This document shows positions 8,173 through 8,549 of a DNA stretch of 8,549 nt, in pieces (position 1 is the first letter of the stretch; each line of letters starts with the position of its first letter). Position numbers and translations under genes: made by a program. The DNA lies in NCBI GenBank assembly GCA_041749275.1, contig JBGTBQ010000137.1, forward strand, positions 1 to 8,549, in the 5' to 3' direction. The stretch comes from JBGTBQ01 sp041749275. GTDB lineage: Bacteria; Acidobacteriota; Blastocatellia; Pyrinomonadales; Pyrinomonadaceae. Under the pieces are notes generated by a model. It searched no databases. It was not told where the DNA came from and worked only from the letters and a program-made list of their open reading frames with translations.

Positions 8173-8433
8173 AACCGGGAACTTCTCGTTGGAGAGCGAA
8201 AGCGTTGTCACGTAGTTAAGGCTCTGCGCCACGAACAGCTCACGCCCCGAGGAGCCGCCGGCCTTGATGGCCAAATGTCCCTTGGCGTTCTTTACTTTGA
8301 TCCACTCCGCCCCGCTCATAGCCCTGTAAAATACTTCCGAGTCGTCCTTCTTATCTTCCTCTTGCGTCGTTTCCGTACTGACTTCGGTCGAAGTCTCGAC
8401 TGAAGTTTCCTAGTCCCACCGGATTTTGTGGGG

Positions 8434-8547
8434 TCAAAGTCTGTGGCCGTCAAGCGAGGCCGCGACCAGTAAGTTGTGCAGCCAGTTCTCGTGATACTGA
8501 AAGCCGTTGATGTCTGCGAAGGGCGAGCGTCGGTCTGGCGCGGCGCG
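8434..8547 (-). CDS. C-terminus of an unidentified protein (5' end beyond window)
   Basis: The minus frame is open from the right edge to TGA 8434-8436, 37 residues, reading SPFADINGFQYHENW and LHNLLVAASLDGHRL. The composition (aromatic, mixed polar, conserved-looking) is that of a real protein end, unlike the Arg/Ser-rich shadow frames. I do not recognise the family. The toxin remnant begins in the same frame only eight codons later, after TGA and then TAG (8410-8412). A former fusion or read-through cannot be excluded, but two separate genes placed together by rearrangement is simpler. Confidence 0.5.
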   Translation of the reverse strand, partial: RAAPDRRSPFADINGFQYHENWLHNLLVAASLDGHRL

Positions 8548-8549
8548 GC

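Larger units (their letters stand above)
7694..8409 (-). pseudogene. Decayed polymorphic-toxin C-terminal domain with two insertions
   Basis: There are three colinear pieces on the minus strand. Piece 1 (8409 to about 8159) starts right after an in-frame TAG. It reads an acidic Thr/Glu linker (ETSVETSTEVSTETTQEEDK), then VFYRAMSGAEWIKVKNAKG, then GGSSGRELFVAQSLNYV and NEKFPVQQFSV. Piece 2 (8047 to 7970) reads VQKGTKAALLASGAIDSS. Piece 3 (7855 to 7694) reads LPFIDSGSPNKVHLKYERGA then LTYGLRRNTIGIFNSG, ending GRLF and TAG. In order these match what I recall of RHS-associated toxin tips (YRAMS.AE..., ELFV.QSL.YV, F.V..GT..ALL..GA.D, KVHLK.E.GALTYGL, FN). An ADP-ribosyltransferase-like fold with the Arg of YRAMS is possible but unproven. 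There is no start codon or upstream RHS body, so this is an orphan tip. It lies just before the HEAT-repeat immunity candidate, the usual toxin-immunity order. Pieces 2 and 3 join exactly in frame once the 106-bp element and one target copy are removed. Confidence 0.65.

Noticed and set aside
8380..8395. Palindrome GACTTCG-GT-CGAAGTC as a regulatory site
   Set aside because: It falls inside the repetitive Thr/Glu linker coding region and is explained by its repeated codons.

Overview
The window looks like a chromosomal segment of a GC-rich member of the Acidobacteriota, possibly Blastocatellia. The main reason is two adjacent ~800-residue permeases of the MacB/FtsX-like 'ADOP' type (acidobacterial duplicated orphan permease), which are expanded in that phylum. 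The phylum call is inference from family knowledge; no ribosomal or marker gene is present. All genes of any size are on the minus strand except one transposase remnant.

Right-to-left, positions 6031 to 1 hold an efflux operon with gene order adaptor (HlyD/MacA-like), ABC ATPase (MacB/LolD-like), permease 2 (complete), permease 1 (runs off the left edge). A promoter-like pair of boxes (6145-6173) is followed at once by an 11-bp inverted repeat (6104-6133) that could be an operator. Both spacers ahead of the permease genes carry inverted repeats whose arms are built from 7-nt units, so the transcript could fold between cistrons while leaving each Shine-Dalgarno site free. Adaptor, ATPase and permeases together would form a MacAB-type pump or lipoprotein/peptide exporter; no outer-membrane channel gene is visible.

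Positions 6245-6814 encode a universal stress protein domain that is really the C-terminal half of a tandem-domain protein. Its first domain is lost at a junction with the C-terminal end of an IS3-type transposase on the plus strand (about 6818-6970, with a likely IS right end near 7037).

Positions 7162-8549 are the least ordinary part: a lower-GC, decayed polymorphic-toxin/immunity module. A decapitated toxin C-terminal domain (8409 to 7694) has been broken by two small palindromic insertions. One is a 106-bp element flanked by an exact 8-bp target duplication, whose removal restores the reading frame. The other is a ~126-bp element with 17-bp perfect inverted ends. Immediately downstream is a HEAT-repeat-like immunity candidate (7657 to 7162), broken by one frameshift. 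At the right edge an unidentified protein C-terminus ends at 8434, in the same frame as the toxin remnant.

The sequence shows a working efflux operon next to a graveyard of mobile and toxin-related DNA. The toxin and immunity names rest on remembered family resemblance, but the insertions, duplication, inverted repeats and frame restoration can be read directly.
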